NCBI GenBank assembly: GCA_024529925.1
Contig: JAFEUB010000785.1
Location: 1-64,000, forward strand
Direction: 5' to 3'
DNA from: Ophthalmolycus amberensis
Lineage: Eukaryota; Chordata; Actinopteri; Perciformes; Zoarcidae
DNA length: 64,000 nt
Below the pieces are notes generated by a model. It did not search any database and was not told the DNA's origin. It saw only the letters and a list, made by a program, of their open reading frames with translations. Positions within the stretch are counted from its first letter, which is position 1; each line of letters starts with the position of its first letter. This document shows, in pieces, positions 1 to 10,242 of this stretch. Made by a program: the position numbers and the translations under genes.

Positions 1-265
1 ACTTTTACTCAAAGGTTCTGAAAATTCTTCCTCTCATTGAAACTTATTTGATTCATTTATATATTTATCTATTTGATTTGTATAACATCGTGGAGCTTTT
101 TTTTTTATTGACCCTGATTTTACATTTGGTCAATATGAATATTCAAATGTGAACTGCACTGGTGCAACGCCAGTTTCAATATTGGAGCCAAAAATCTCCC
201 GAGAAGGTAATGTTGTATTTGTGGACACTGTAGATAATCATCATGTTGTTTTGTCCCTCTGGCAG
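1..265 (+). other. 3' part of an intron of a host gene
   Basis: AT-rich non-coding sequence ends in a good acceptor: a pyrimidine-rich run (ttgttttgtccctctggcag) with AG at 264-265, followed by an open frame. A T-run lies near 95-110. The upstream exons are outside the window. Confidence 0.6.
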
Positions 266-444
266 GTAAAGCTGTGGGCAGTCTGAACCTGGGGAACTTC
301 TTTGCGTCCCATAAGGGTTACAGTCGCCGGGGCTTTGACCAGCTGAGTACTGAAGGCAGCGACCAGGAGAGGAACGACGGGGACAGCAGCGGCTCTGAGA
401 ACGAGGAGTACTCTGCTCTGCCACCTCCTCCGTCCTCCTCTTAG
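266..444 (+). CDS. Terminal coding exon of an unidentified vertebrate gene
   Basis: After the acceptor at 264-265 one frame stays open to TAG at 442-444. It needs one base from the previous exon to complete its first codon, and it encodes 58 full residues plus that split codon. The peptide begins KAVGSLNLGNFFASHKGYSR, continues with a Ser/Glu/Asp-rich acidic stretch (STEGSDQER, SGSENEE), and ends in EEYSALPPPPSSS. This composition suggests a disordered, phosphorylatable, proline-tipped C-terminal tail rather than a folded domain. The other two frames hit stops within a few codons, which supports the frame choice. I do not recognise the gene with enough certainty to give a symbol. The remainder lies to the left of the window. 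Confidence 0.75.
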
Positions 445-3400
445 ACCCTCGGGCCAGCCACCAACGTCCTGCTTACATTGCCAAGATGTATATTATTCAT
501 CATGTGTGTAACTGTTGTGTTAGCTGCCAATGTTATTGTTTATATATTTAAAAATATGTTTTATATAAAAATAATTTAGCATAATTTGGACAATTTATTT
601 AATCTTAATTGAATTAACCCACGGTCTTGATACAGCCTCGTTCACACAATTCACACATATCACTATGACAGATTGTTTTCCCCAACTGGCCTTTAGTAAA
701 ATGATCAACACAATCCTCAGATTCAGCCTTAACACAAGAACAAGAACGTTCAAAGGACTTTCTTGAAATAAGCATCAGGAACTTGTATTGTAAACAGTTG
801 AAAACAGATCGAAGCCCATTGCTGGATTTTTATTTGGACTCATAGCACACTTCACACAATGACTTCACTAGATGGAGAATTTCTGTGACTGAAAGGTGTC
901 AAGTATTACACAGTTAGACAATTGATTGATTTGTACTCAAAGCGACCTGTTTGAAAGCTGAAGGCTCTGTTTCCATAGCGGCAGAGCAGCACATGCAGCA
1001 CTGTGACAGTTTGCTTCTTTCCTGACGATGACGTTGGCGTCGCCCGTCTGTTTGCCTGGTGCACAGGGACCACGAGAAGAATCCCTCTCAATCACTTATG
1101 ACCAGTGTGTCACTATTCCCAAATCAGTGATTGGATTTTACGGTCACGATTCCATTCAGATTTTGATTAAAACATTTCGCCAAACAGTTTGCTGGGCGCT
1201 GTTGTCTTTGCTGAAGGCTCTATTTGTTGCTGCAGTCTCTAAATCTACAGCAGCCTACAAACTGTAGTTGTTTCTGTTCACTACCTGTAGGTTGTTCTGG
1301 GAAGGCCTCTGTTACTGCTGCAGGAGGATTGTTTCTATGTCAACTCCGGTAGTGGTCATTGGTTCTTGAAAAGTGCAGCTGCTGTCTACTGGTTAGCTAC
1401 GCTGTGTCATCTTTGAAGGGTTTTATTCCTTTGAACGCATGCAACAAGGCGGGGGGGGAGAGAACCAACAATGTGACTACACGTTGTACCTTTAAGATCA
1501 TTACATTTCTGCAGACACTTGAAGGAATCAGGACACATGCAGCAGACTGCAGTTCCACTACGCATGGCCAATCACAAGAAATACCTTTAACAGGCTGGCC
1601 AGTGAAACAGCTGTTTATGAGACATCACATGACCGGAGTTCATGAATCAAGTGCATCAACTACAAGTTATCAGAAAAAGTGGCATTTCATACAAAATGTG
1701 GCCATTTACCTCCTAAGGAGATAAAAGACTGACATTGTATTGAATTGAGGTGATCACGTGTAATTGTAGTGAATCCTGTACAGTATGTAAACCCCCCCCC
1801 CCCCCCCCCACACATCTGCCTCTGACAGACGTGTGGTGCTGTGTTCACATCGTGCTGCTCTGCACTAAATAGACAAAAATCAGATTTCCTGTAGAAGCAA
1901 CTTGTCATCTGCTCTTGTTGAGCTGTCGTACCTCACTGTGATTGGCTTAGCTTTTTCAGAGCGATGAGAGCAGTGATTTGATTGACCGTTTTTATTAATC
2001 ACACTCATCTTTAATCCAAAAGTAGCGAGTGAGCTTAAACGCAGTCCGTGGTCCAAGGATCTTTGTGCTTGCTCCATTAAGATGGAGCCCTAAGAGAAGA
2101 AGAGCGAAATCCGAGTCAGACCTGGACATGAACACAGTGTTTCATGGCATCTCAATATCTGAGTAAGAATTAAATCAAGCAGGATTCATTTTAGATTATA
2201 GATTTATTGTCATCTGAGAAATAAATACTTTAACAACACTGATAGAACATATAGCATAGACTGTTTAGTTTTACTGGACTGAATAAATCTATTACATGTG
2301 GTAAAGCAACACACATAGCATTAGTTCAACATGATGTTTGGTCCAAGTTTAAGTTCAGTAACATGTCACTTGTAATTTTGTGCCTTCTTACATCTGTATG
2401 TTGCCTTTCTTCAGCACCTGCCATTACAAAATGTACCATGGGATGAGAACAGCTGCTGCTTGTACTGTATTGATTTCTCTTCCATTCAAGTGAACAGAAA
2501 ATGGATATTATTATATGTATATTTATGTCTGTATATTTGTGTGAGTGTGTGTGTGCACGATGCCAATCAAACAGCCAAGTCTCAAGCACTGTAACTATTA
2601 CAACAATCTTACAAACTTCCAATAATATAAAGAAACAACATGAATTGAGAAATAATTGCTACATACATATTATAACTTAAAGGAACCAGATCGGCCTGTT
2701 GGGAAGCTTTTAGCTCCTGACCAACAAATCCTTGATATTTCTGTGCTCTCTTTTAAATGCACACTGTACTCTCACAACGTACTTGAGTTGAGTAATCCAA
2801 AGCAAAGAACATTATCGGTTTGGTGATCCAGTAAAAGTGAAGAGTCGTGCACTGCATGGCCTAATATTGTAGGGCTACAACTAAAACATTTCTCATTGAT
2901 TAATCTGGCAGTTTTTTTTCTGGATCATCTATAAAATATCATAAAATATTTGAAAGTATCTTCATTCCCCTGAGCTCAAATTGAAATATCTTGTTTTGTT
3001 GGACCATCTGTCCAAAGCAAAAGATACTAATGATAGAGATGACAGAAAACTAGCAAATATTCAGATTTGAGAAGCGGGTGTAGTTCTGGAACACGTGTCT
3101 TCATTTGGGCAGTCCTCAAATGCATGTCTGCGTTTAATGGTTCTGTATCAGCAGTGTGATCTTTTGTGTATTGTGAGTCGTGCACAGGTACATCAGCTGT
3201 TGAAAAGTTCATTACAATGTTTCAACCTGGAATTGTTTCTTAACTACAACTGAGTACAGGAAACATGTTCACTCAAACCTACACCACAAGTCATTGGTTG
3301 TCAATCAAAGTCTGAATCAAGGACATGGGTATCCCTAATAACAATGCATCAATTCATGTCCATTAATATAAGCTAATCCACTACACACATCATACAAAAC

Positions 3401-4291
3401 TACACAGACACAGAGACGACACAAAAATGTTGGGATGAAGAGTATGTTGCTTTGCCAATCAGAATATTCAGTTTAATTCTGTATCCTCGGGTTTCATTTC
3501 ATTTCCTCAATCTTTCATTAACCTATTCTTAAATTTCATCCTGTATTCTCAGACCCTAATCAAATATATTTGTTTGTACCAATATCTATTATATCGACCA
3601 TATCTGTATTTGTTATACACTTTGTATGAATGAATTCTGCACGAGAAATTGCATTTCCAATGTTGCAGTCATGTGTGGGCTATCTGATATTTATTTTGAC
3701 AGCATAATTTGCTGCAAGAGTACTATTTTCAGTAACTATGTTATTTGTGTAATAAAGTATCTGCAAAGTATCACAGTGTCGGATGTTGGTTGTATGAATA
3801 CCACTCTCAGACATGTAGAACAACTGCTTGGGATAAAGGCCAGTAGGCTTTGTCAGATGGCCTTTCTGTGGGGTGTGAGAAGGGAGCCAGGGTTTGTACT
3901 TCTCTCTAGCCCTGTTTTTTTCATTCTCCACACAACTATTACTTTTCACGTGAACAACCAAGTGCAACACTATGACTGTCTTCCAAGAGAGATGATGTCA
4001 CTCTCTCCCCTCTCTATGACGGACAGCTTTTAACACTGCCTTTGAGTGTGGCTGATCAGGGCAACTATAAACACATTTCATTCCAGACATGCTCAGACAA
4101 CACATCAAGCGAACAAATTCCGATTTCGCATAAATCCCAACACTAGAACAAACTCAATGCTTAGTCTGTGTCTTGGATGCAGCAATCTCAGTGTTTATCC
4201 AGGTCACTGCAGGGACTCATTGTCTTTTCATTGATTTAGGTAAACACTCGATGGCACAGCCTGCTAAACACTTTTGAAAGTATTTCCTTCA
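445..4291. other. 3' UTR of the upstream gene followed by intergenic sequence
   Basis: No open frame here shows a recognisable domain or a convincing exon structure; the short open frames are scattered on both strands and look random. The first part is probably the 3' UTR of the exon ending at 444, but no AATAAA lies close to that stop. Plus-strand AATAAA hexamers occur at 2220-2225, 2282-2287 and 3751-3756, so the UTR could be long. An 18-C run lies at 1792-1809 and a short GT repeat at 2545-2554. I see no RNA gene and no mobile-element protein in this stretch. Confidence 0.5.
1792..1809. repeat. Poly-C homopolymer, 18 bases
   Basis: Uninterrupted run of C following cagtatgtaaa. Likely length-variable and error-prone in sequencing. 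Confidence 0.9.
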
Positions 4292-4338
4292 TTAATAATA
4301 ATAATAATACTTTAATTTTATATAGCGCTTTTCTAAAT
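4292..4338. repeat. Left half of a dispersed repeat split by the DIRS insertion
   Basis: (AAT)n at about 4293-4308 leads into ttttatatagcgcttttct at about 4315-4334, a widespread fish repeat signature. In intact copies I know of this type, the text continues with an acccaaag...cttaca-like stretch. Here that continuation sits at 10134 onward, on the far side of the DIRS element. Confidence 0.6.
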
Positions 4339-4520
4339 CGAAAGTTACGAATGTAACTGCGGTTCTATGAATCCTGGATGACCGCCAGAGGCAGTGCTTC
4401 ACACTGGATATCTTCCGTCTCGCGCATGCGCAGGTCGAATATTTATATCAACAAAGTCACGTGTGACCTCGGATGACCCCCGTCGTCTATAAGTTCCGGT
4501 GTCATCTTGAGTTCAGTCCT
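4339..4520 (-). repeat. DIRS terminal inverted repeat, 3' end of element
   Basis: The block from tgaccgccagaggcagtgct (4379) to gagttcagtcct (4520) is the reverse complement of 9974-10116. By eye the only difference is one extra C in a C-run in the other copy. The outer 40 bases (4339-4378, beginning cgaaagttacgaatgtaact) are specific to this end. Confidence 0.92.
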
Positions 4521-4564
4521 ATGGAATCTTCTCGCGAGTTCACGGGATTCCGAGTGACCAAGAA

Positions 4565-4664
4565 CTCTGGCGGTCATCCAGGATTCATAGAACCGTAGTT
4601 ACATTCGTAACTTTCGTTCTATTTCATCCTTACTGACCGCCAGAGGCAGTGCTTCACACTGGAT
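4565..4664. repeat. DIRS internal complementary region (ICR)
   Basis: Positions 4565-4616 are the reverse complement of the outer right end (4339-4390, one mismatch: ccgtagtt versus ccgcagtt expected). Positions 4617-4664 are the reverse complement of the outer left end (10133 back to about 10086). The two halves abut at 4616/4617. The region therefore spells the joined ends of the element, as if copied from a circle junction. It lies just inside the 3' terminal repeat, the canonical ICR position. Confidence 0.9.
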
Positions 4665-4970
4665 GACTTATACCAAAAGAGTCACGAGGAAGCACAGTAA
4701 CTACCTCGTATAGCTCCGGCAGAGAAAATTGGCCAAAGAACCCTCCCCAGTGGGTGAGGGGTGGCAACGTTAACTCTGTAGTGTTTGGTGAATGTGCTCG
4801 GTGATGCCCATGAGGCCGCAGCACATATATCCTCCACAGGCACACCACTCAGGCTTGCCCCTGGTGTGGAGACACTCCTGGTAGTGACCCTTCACCCCGG
4901 ATGGCCGAGGACAGCCGCTCGCCTTGTATGTATAGGCAATGGCCTCCACTATCCAGTGGGACAGGTGCTG

Positions 4971-4990
4971 TTTTTTTTTTTTTTTTTTTT
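4971..4990. repeat. Poly-T run, 20 bases, inside the DIRS element
   Basis: Uninterrupted T-run immediately downstream (element sense) of the recombinase remnant. It reads as poly-A in element sense and could be a slippage-expanded tract. Confidence 0.85.
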
Positions 4991-5015
4991 AAAAGGAGCA
5001 CAGCCCTTCTTAGGC

Positions 5016-5961
5016 TCACCATAACTGACTATGCAGGCGGTGGCTTCCACATAAGCTCTGAGCCTTGACCTCTCCTCTCCCAATGGGGGGGGGGGGCAAC
5101 TTTGCCAGCTGGATAGGCCGGTTTATATTTGAACGTATCCACACCCTTGGGAGAAACACTGCATTAGGCCAGAAAGTGACACCCAAGCCATCTGAGTTCC
5201 ACCTCAGACATGATTCTTCCACTGACAGGGCATGCAGCTCGCCCCCACATTGAGCTGAATTGACGGCAAGGAGAAAACCGTTCTGCCGATAGCCATCTCG
5301 GCTCCGCCTGTGCCAGGGGTTCAAAAGGAGACAAGCATAAGGTGTCCAGTACCAAGGGTAGGTCCCATGCAGGGGAGACCGGCCCTTATCTAGGAGGGAC
5401 TGTAGAAACTCAGTACAGCAGGCACGGAGCACTGTACTGGGACCTTGTTCTAAGCCGCACACCAGTCAGAACAGCTTCCACCTGTTCTTTGTACTGCAGG
5501 CAGGTAGACCGCGCACTGGCATTCAGAATAGTCAGTCAGACTGGTTCTATGCAGCCACTCAGCATCCGGTCGGGCCCTCCCGTGACCCATAGTTGAAGGC
5601 GGCAGGGATTGGAATGCCAAATCCGACCCTCTAGTTGCGACAGGAGATCCCTCCTGTCGGGGAAGAACTCTGACAAGCTTATAGCAAAATCAGAGGGAAT
5701 GGTGGAAAGGCATAAAGAAGATCCTCTGGCCACGTGTGAGCTAGGGCATCTTGACCCAGAAGGCTGGTCCTCTCCGTCAGGGAGACCCAGTGGGGGCAGT
5801 GGGTCGACACGTCTGGATGCAGCCGCCACTCTCACGGTGGAGGCTTGTGACGGAACAGGAAAACCACAACCTGGTTCCGTTCTCCTGGTGGGTACATTGC
5901 CCACAGGCTGGTCAGGCGAGGGGCCTCCCAAGTCAGAAGGCCACGGTGATCCCCGTAGCAA
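5016..5961 (-). pseudogene. DIRS tyrosine recombinase and preceding linker, broken
   Basis: Minus-strand translation gives pieces typical of the 3' part of DIRS polyproteins. At about 5540-5640 there is RRDLLSQLEGRIWH followed by RLQLWV, the linker before the recombinase. At 5016-5462 there are FLQSLLDKGRSP, the entry to the core-binding domain, and ELHALSVEESCLRWNSDG, the start of the catalytic domain of DIRS recombinases. The residues before ELHALS read QCGG, where family members usually carry an arginine-containing KR-G motif, so a catalytic arginine appears to be lost. The C-terminal half with the catalytic tyrosine is not recognisable in one frame. The role, when intact, would be integration of a circular DNA intermediate. 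The methyltransferase-like domain found in many DIRS elements was not identified between RNase H and this region. Confidence 0.7.
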
Positions 5962-6001
5962 CTTCTGCAGATCTGGTGCCCCATTGATAGTTCATGGGAA
6001 A

Positions 6002-7018
6002 TCACAGCAGAGGTGCTGTCCACCGGACAAGCACATGCTTTCCCTTCAAATATGGAAGGAAGTGCTCGAGCGCTAGCTCTAGAACCTGGACCTGCGGTCT
6101 TTCAGCAGACAACTGCCCCAGGCTGTACCGTTCTGTCACACTGCACCCCGCCTTGAGAGGCAGGCATCTGTTGTGACCATCTCCTGGTGGAACGGAACCG
6201 AGCCCCTGGGGCTCGGTTCCTGGGACACTGTTTGCCAGATATGCACTCCCTCCATGGGGATAGTGAATAGGCACTGTCTTGATAATATTATTGCCCTGTA
6301 TCTGTGCCACTTGGCATCCAAGTGAAGGCTGTTCAGCCATCTGCAAACCCAAGGGAACGACAGTTGAGGCAGCTGTCAGTTCACCCAATAGTCGGAGAAA
6401 AGGATGTAGGGCAACCGTCTGCCCCCTCGGAAGGGGGAGAGGTTGTGGGGGTTGTTGTCCACATGCTGGGGCGACAGACAGGCCCTCATAGGGCCACACT
6501 AATGAAGGTTATGCTCTGAGAAGGGCTCAGGTAGCTCCTCTCCATGTTCACCCTGAGGCCCACCGGGCCACGTGAGAGAAGGCGAGCAGTGTCCTGTGGC
6601 GCCTGAAGCCTAGGTCAGCCAGTCGTCTAAGTACGGCAGTATGTTCACGCCCTGTGATTGCAGGGGGAAAGGACAGCAGTAACACACCTTGTGAACACCC
6701 ATGGGGAGATGGGGAGAGTCCGAATGAAAGCACCCAGGGCTGAAAGTGGCGGCCTTAAAAGGCGAAATGTAGAAACTGCCTGTGGTGATGCACCATGGGA
6801 ACATGGAATAGGCATCGATAGACGTGAACCACTCTCCCTTGGAAATCTGCTGCTGGGAGAAAGAACCCGACAGCCGGCCCGGAGACATCTCCTGGCCCCC
6901 CCGTCAGCAGGACGCCGAGGCCTGTGGCGGCTACTAGGGTAAGCTGGAGGCTGAGAAAACGGCCTTGTGGGGCCAAAGTGGGACCCCTAGGTCTGGGGGT
7001 GCAGGCATGTCCCTGCAA
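6002..7018 (-). pseudogene. DIRS reverse transcriptase / RNase H, frameshifted
   Basis: Two overlapping minus-strand frames share the reverse transcriptase. One reads GEWFTSIDAYSMFPW (equivalent to the motif-A region with the first aspartate, ..SID..) and ends in LQSQGVNILPYLDDWLT, where YLDD is the polymerase active-site motif. The other reads VVHVYRCLFHVPMVHHHRQF and LHFAF, the downstream side of motif A, so there is a frameshift at about 6830. Further on, at 6002-6499, PFLRLLGELTAA and LALEHFLPYLKGKHVLVR match the DIRS RNase H region. The expected Thr-Asp after KGKHVLVR is replaced by WTAP, consistent with another frameshift. The product, when intact, copies element RNA into DNA. Several disruptions make this copy non-functional. 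Confidence 0.8.
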
Positions 7019-7732
7019 AGACCAGAGAACTGCTGCCTGGTCTGGCTAGCTCTAACAGTTCGCTGAAGCGCCGTATAGCAGCTGACTCAAACAGCTCACC
7101 AGGTTCCACTGGGACAGTACGGAGGGTCCTCCTACATGTCTCAGATAGGGGTGACTGCGCCAGCCAAACCTGGCGGCGAGTCTGAACCAGGGTGGACATC
7201 CTACGTCCAAGTTCCCTCGACATGAGCGCAAACGCGTGCAATGAAGCATTCACTGAGCGGAAGCGTCGAAGTAGCCTGCTGCAGAGAATCTGCGAGGGAA
7301 AGCATGAGGTGGGAGAGGGAGTTGTCGATACGGTGCACAGCGCTGCTGTGTCATAAGCCCTGGATAGCAGGTCATCCTTGACCCGACATTGGGTCGAGGG
7401 CACCTGGCCTCAGGAGTCTCCTCGGGGGAAACTATTGATGGACGCAATAGTCGTCTAACTGGCTGGCATACGTGCAAGGCCAGATTTGCCACCTTCCTGC
7501 ATGGTCTGATGTAAGGCGGGAGAGAGCCCTGGTGTCTCCACCATGCATGCAACTCCCTCAGATATTCCTCGGAGGAGGAACAGAAAAGGTGGTGAGGGCG
7601 GGAAGGTGCCTGAAGAAGGCACTCACAGGTGGAGTTCCAGCTGCTGTGTATGCAGGCGTGCAAGCGCCATACAAATGACCAGGGTAGGTTGGGCTGGATC
7701 AGCTGCCCTGACAGGGGGGAGGTAGACCTCAC
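6987..7732 (-). pseudogene. DIRS gag-like region, degenerate
   Basis: Minus-strand peptides include RRQVWLAQSPLSETCRRTLR followed by TVPVEPGELF at about 7060-7190, which resembles the conserved C-terminal segment of fish DIRS gag proteins (RRQVWLAQ..L...CR..LR..PV.PG.LF). A further stretch, SEEYLRELHAWW, lies near 7540-7590. The segments lie in more than one frame, so at least one shift is present. The region is directly upstream, in element sense, of the reverse transcriptase, the expected order. The true gag start is not determined. Confidence 0.6.
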
Positions 7733-8029
7733 GCATCAGGTGTTCCACTTCGGCCAGCCTAGCAGACCTTACTGCTCAAGGCGTGATGCCGCAGGTCCTG
7801 CCTGGGTTCTCCGAGAGGCCCTGCCTCAGAAGCTCGAGGCTAAGGCAAGAGGTCAGGGCCGTCCTCAGGCTGAAGAGGAGCTATACAGGTCCTACAGCCG
7901 GGAGAGTTTAACATGGCCGCGATTCTGGTGGAACCCTTGTCCCACTAGTTGATGCGGAATTCCAAATCAGTCTGAGCGGGAGTGCTCTGCTGAATGTTGA
8001 GAGAACAGGCAGGGGGCAGTCAGAGGAGA

Positions 8030-8862
8030 GTGATCCTTCGGACACTCTTCACTTGGCCAGCCGCTGCGGATATTGGTGACCCACCAGTTAACCTGAGCGA
8101 GAGCACTCTGCTACTGTGGAAACAGACCCAAAGAAAACAGTCCTTCCAGTGAGAGGGGAGCGAGGACATTCTCTTCACTAAGATAGTTGCTGCAGATATT
8201 GGTGTCCCACCAGTTAGCTTGAGCGAGAGCACTCTGCCACTGTGGAAACAGGTCAGGCAAAGTCCTTATAGTGAGAGGGGAGCGAGGACACTCTCTTCAC
8301 TAAGCTAGTTGCTGCAGATATTGGTTGTCCCACCAGTTAGCTTGAGCGAGAGCACTCTGCTACTGTGAAAAACGGACAAAAAAGAACACAGTCCGTACAG
8401 TGAGAGGGGAGCGAGGACACTCTCTTCACTAAGATAGTTGCTGCAGATATTGGTGTCCCACCAGTTAGCTTGAGCGAGAGCACTCTGCCACTATGGAAAC
8501 AGGTCAGGCAAAGTCCTTATAGTGAGAGGGGAGCGAGGACACTCTTCACTAAGCCAGTTGCTGCAGATATTCGTGTCCCACCAGTTAGCTTGAGCGAGAG
8601 CACTCTGCCACTGTGGAAACAGGTCAGGAAAACAGTCCTTATAGTGAGAGGGGAGCGAGGACACTTTTCACTAGGATAGTTGCTGCAGATATTGGTGTCC
8701 CACCAGTTAGCTTGAGCGAGAGCACTCTGCTACTGTGAAAAACGGACAAAAAAGAACAGTCCTTACAGTGAGAGGGGAGCGAGGACACTCTCTTCACTTG
8801 GACAGTTGCTGTAACTCTTGGTGTGCTACCAGTTAGCCTGAGCGAGGGCACTCTGCTAACTG
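8030..8862. repeat. Tandem repeat family A in the DIRS leader, ~7 copies of 120-128 bp
   Basis: The anchor gagcgagagcactctg (or a one- or two-base variant) recurs at 8095, 8221, 8344, 8472, 8592, 8714 and 8840. Between anchors are recurring blocks gtgagaggggagcgaggaca, gttgctgcagatattggtg and tcccaccagttagct. The spacing variation comes from small indels in A-rich and CT-rich stretches. Confidence 0.92.
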
Positions 8863-9665
8863 ATATCCGCTACTGATATGGCCATAATGTTACAGCAATC
8901 AATGGACACAATCCAGCATTAACTTAGTCTAGTTAGTGTCCCACCAGGTTAGCCTGAGTGAGGCCACTGCCAGCTGCGAGAGCCGTAATGCGTAAAGCAT
9001 CAATGGGCACAACCTCAATGTTGATTTAGTATAACTAGCATTCACCGAGTTAGCCTGAGCGAGCACACTCTGCTAACTGTGATAGTTGTAATGCTACAAA
9101 GTTGATGGCCACAGCCCCAGTATCAGCTTTGTTTAGCTAGTTTCCCACTGAGTTAACCTGAGCGGGGACGCTCTGTTAACTGTGACAGCCGTAAGGATAC
9201 AAAGTTGATGGACACAGCCCCAGTATCAGCTTTGTTTAGCTAGTTTCCCACTGAGTTAACCTGAGCGGGGACGCTCTGTTAACTGTGACAGCCGTAAGGA
9301 TACAAAGTTGATGGACACAGCCCCAGATCAGCTCTGTTTAGCTAGCTTCCCACTGAGTTAACCTGAGCGGGGACGCTCTGTTAACTGTGACGGCCGTAAG
9401 GTTACAAAGTTGATGGACGCAGTCCCAGCTAGCATCTCACCAAGTTAGCCTGAGTGAAGACACTGCTAACTGCGAATTACGTCAGATGTAAGATTAAATC
9501 TCAATGGGCACAACGCCAATGCTGATCTAGTGTCTCACCATGTTTGCCTGAGCAGGAACACTCTGCTAACTGTGATAGCCGTAACACTGTGAAGGGCGGG
9601 CCGACAGCGTAATTCTAAGCTCTCGTTAGCGCGCCACTCGATTAACTAGAGCGGAAGCGCTCTGC
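8863..9665. repeat. Tandem repeat family B in the DIRS leader, ~8 copies of about 100 bp
   Basis: The same core (ttaacctgagcgnggncnct, then ctgttaactgtga) continues at 8955, 9057, 9160, 9263, 9365, about 9452, 9550 and 9649, with a spacing of about 102-103 in the middle units and less at the ends. Units near 9120-9420 are almost identical (agctttgtttagctagtttc, acaaagttgatggacaca). Shared cores show that families A and B are related. Confidence 0.9.
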
Positions 9666-9973
9666 CAACCGTGGAACAAACAACTGTCATAGAAAACAAT
9701 GTTAATCGATCTTACCGATTGCTGTCACTTATCAGACTGGTGACGACCGATTGATAGGGGCGTCCACCAGTCCGGGGCTCGATTGTCCCGAACGGCGAAC
9801 ACACCGTTCCCTCCGAAGAGGGACAGCTCGTCGCAGCCTTTGGAGGGCGAGAGAACCGCAACTCCGACCGGTGGTCACAAGGCTACAGCGACGAGCTCTA
9901 ATATGTCTTGATCGTAGACACATCCTTGTTTATGCTACCATGGTAGCTAACCTGCGTAGCGAGAAGATGAAAA
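9666..9973 (-). other. DIRS leader between the tandem repeats and the 5' terminal repeat
   Basis: Non-repetitive and relatively CpG-rich, expected to hold the element promoter and transcript start. A 63-codon minus-strand open frame (9732-9923, Arg-rich) has no recognisable match and may be chance or a small gag-proximal frame. Confidence 0.4.
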
Positions 9974-10133
9974 AGGACTGAACTCAAGATGACACCGGAA
10001 CTTATAGACGACGGGGGGTCATCCGAGGTCACACGTGACTTTGTTGATATAAATATTCGACCTGCGCATGCGCGAGACGGAAGATATCCAGTGTGAAGCA
10101 CTGCCTCTGGCGGTCAGTAAGGATGAAATAGAA
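9974..10133 (-). repeat. DIRS terminal inverted repeat, 5' end of element
   Basis: Reverse complement of the 3' repeat, from aggactgaactcaagatgac (9974) to ggcggtca (10116). Positions 10117-10133 (gtaaggatgaaatagaa) are unique to this end and reappear inverted in the ICR at 4617-4633. Confidence 0.92.
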
Positions 10134-10242
10134 ACCCAAAGATGCTTACAGGGCAGAGACAAACAGAACAAACAACCAAAAAAAAAGAAAGACAGGAGCA
10201 AACAAAACAAAAACAACATTTTGGTAAAAAAGAAAACTGGAG
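10134..10242. repeat. Right half of the dispersed repeat interrupted by DIRS
   Basis: Begins acccaaagatgcttacaggg, which I read as the continuation of the tatatagcgcttttct repeat whose left half ends at 4338. An A-rich tail (aaccaaaaaaaaagaaag, then aacaaaaacaac) follows. Confidence 0.5.

Larger units (their letters stand above)
4339..10133 (-). mobile_element. DIRS1-type tyrosine-recombinase retrotransposon, degenerate
   Basis: A 5.8-kb element read on the minus strand. From its 5' end it has an inverted terminal repeat (9974-10133), a leader packed with tandem repeats (about 8030-9665), gag-like sequence (about 6987-7732), reverse transcriptase and RNase H (6002-7018), recombinase (within 5016-5961), an internal complementary region (4565-4664) and the other terminal repeat (4339-4520). 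Inverted rather than direct terminal repeats, plus an internal region that is the junction of the two element ends, are diagnostic of DIRS elements, which are thought to replicate through a circle and integrate by tyrosine recombinase. No target-site duplication is seen, as expected for recombinase integration. Coding frames are broken by several shifts and stops, so this copy cannot be autonomous. The near-identity of the terminal repeats suggests it is not very old. Confidence 0.88.

Noticed and set aside
600..4234. Several 60-148-codon open frames on both strands (for example 1359-1724, 3626-4033)
   Set aside because: Overlapping on opposite strands, no recognisable motif, no supporting splice pattern; expected by chance in sequence of this length.
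5065..8679. Plus-strand open frames within the DIRS element
   Set aside because: The recognisable gag, reverse transcriptase, RNase H and recombinase peptides are all on the minus strand; the plus-strand frames are shadows.
8030..9665. Regularly spaced repeats resembling a CRISPR array
   Set aside because: The 'spacers' are themselves repeated, unit length drifts, and the whole lies inside a eukaryotic DIRS retrotransposon with no cas genes.
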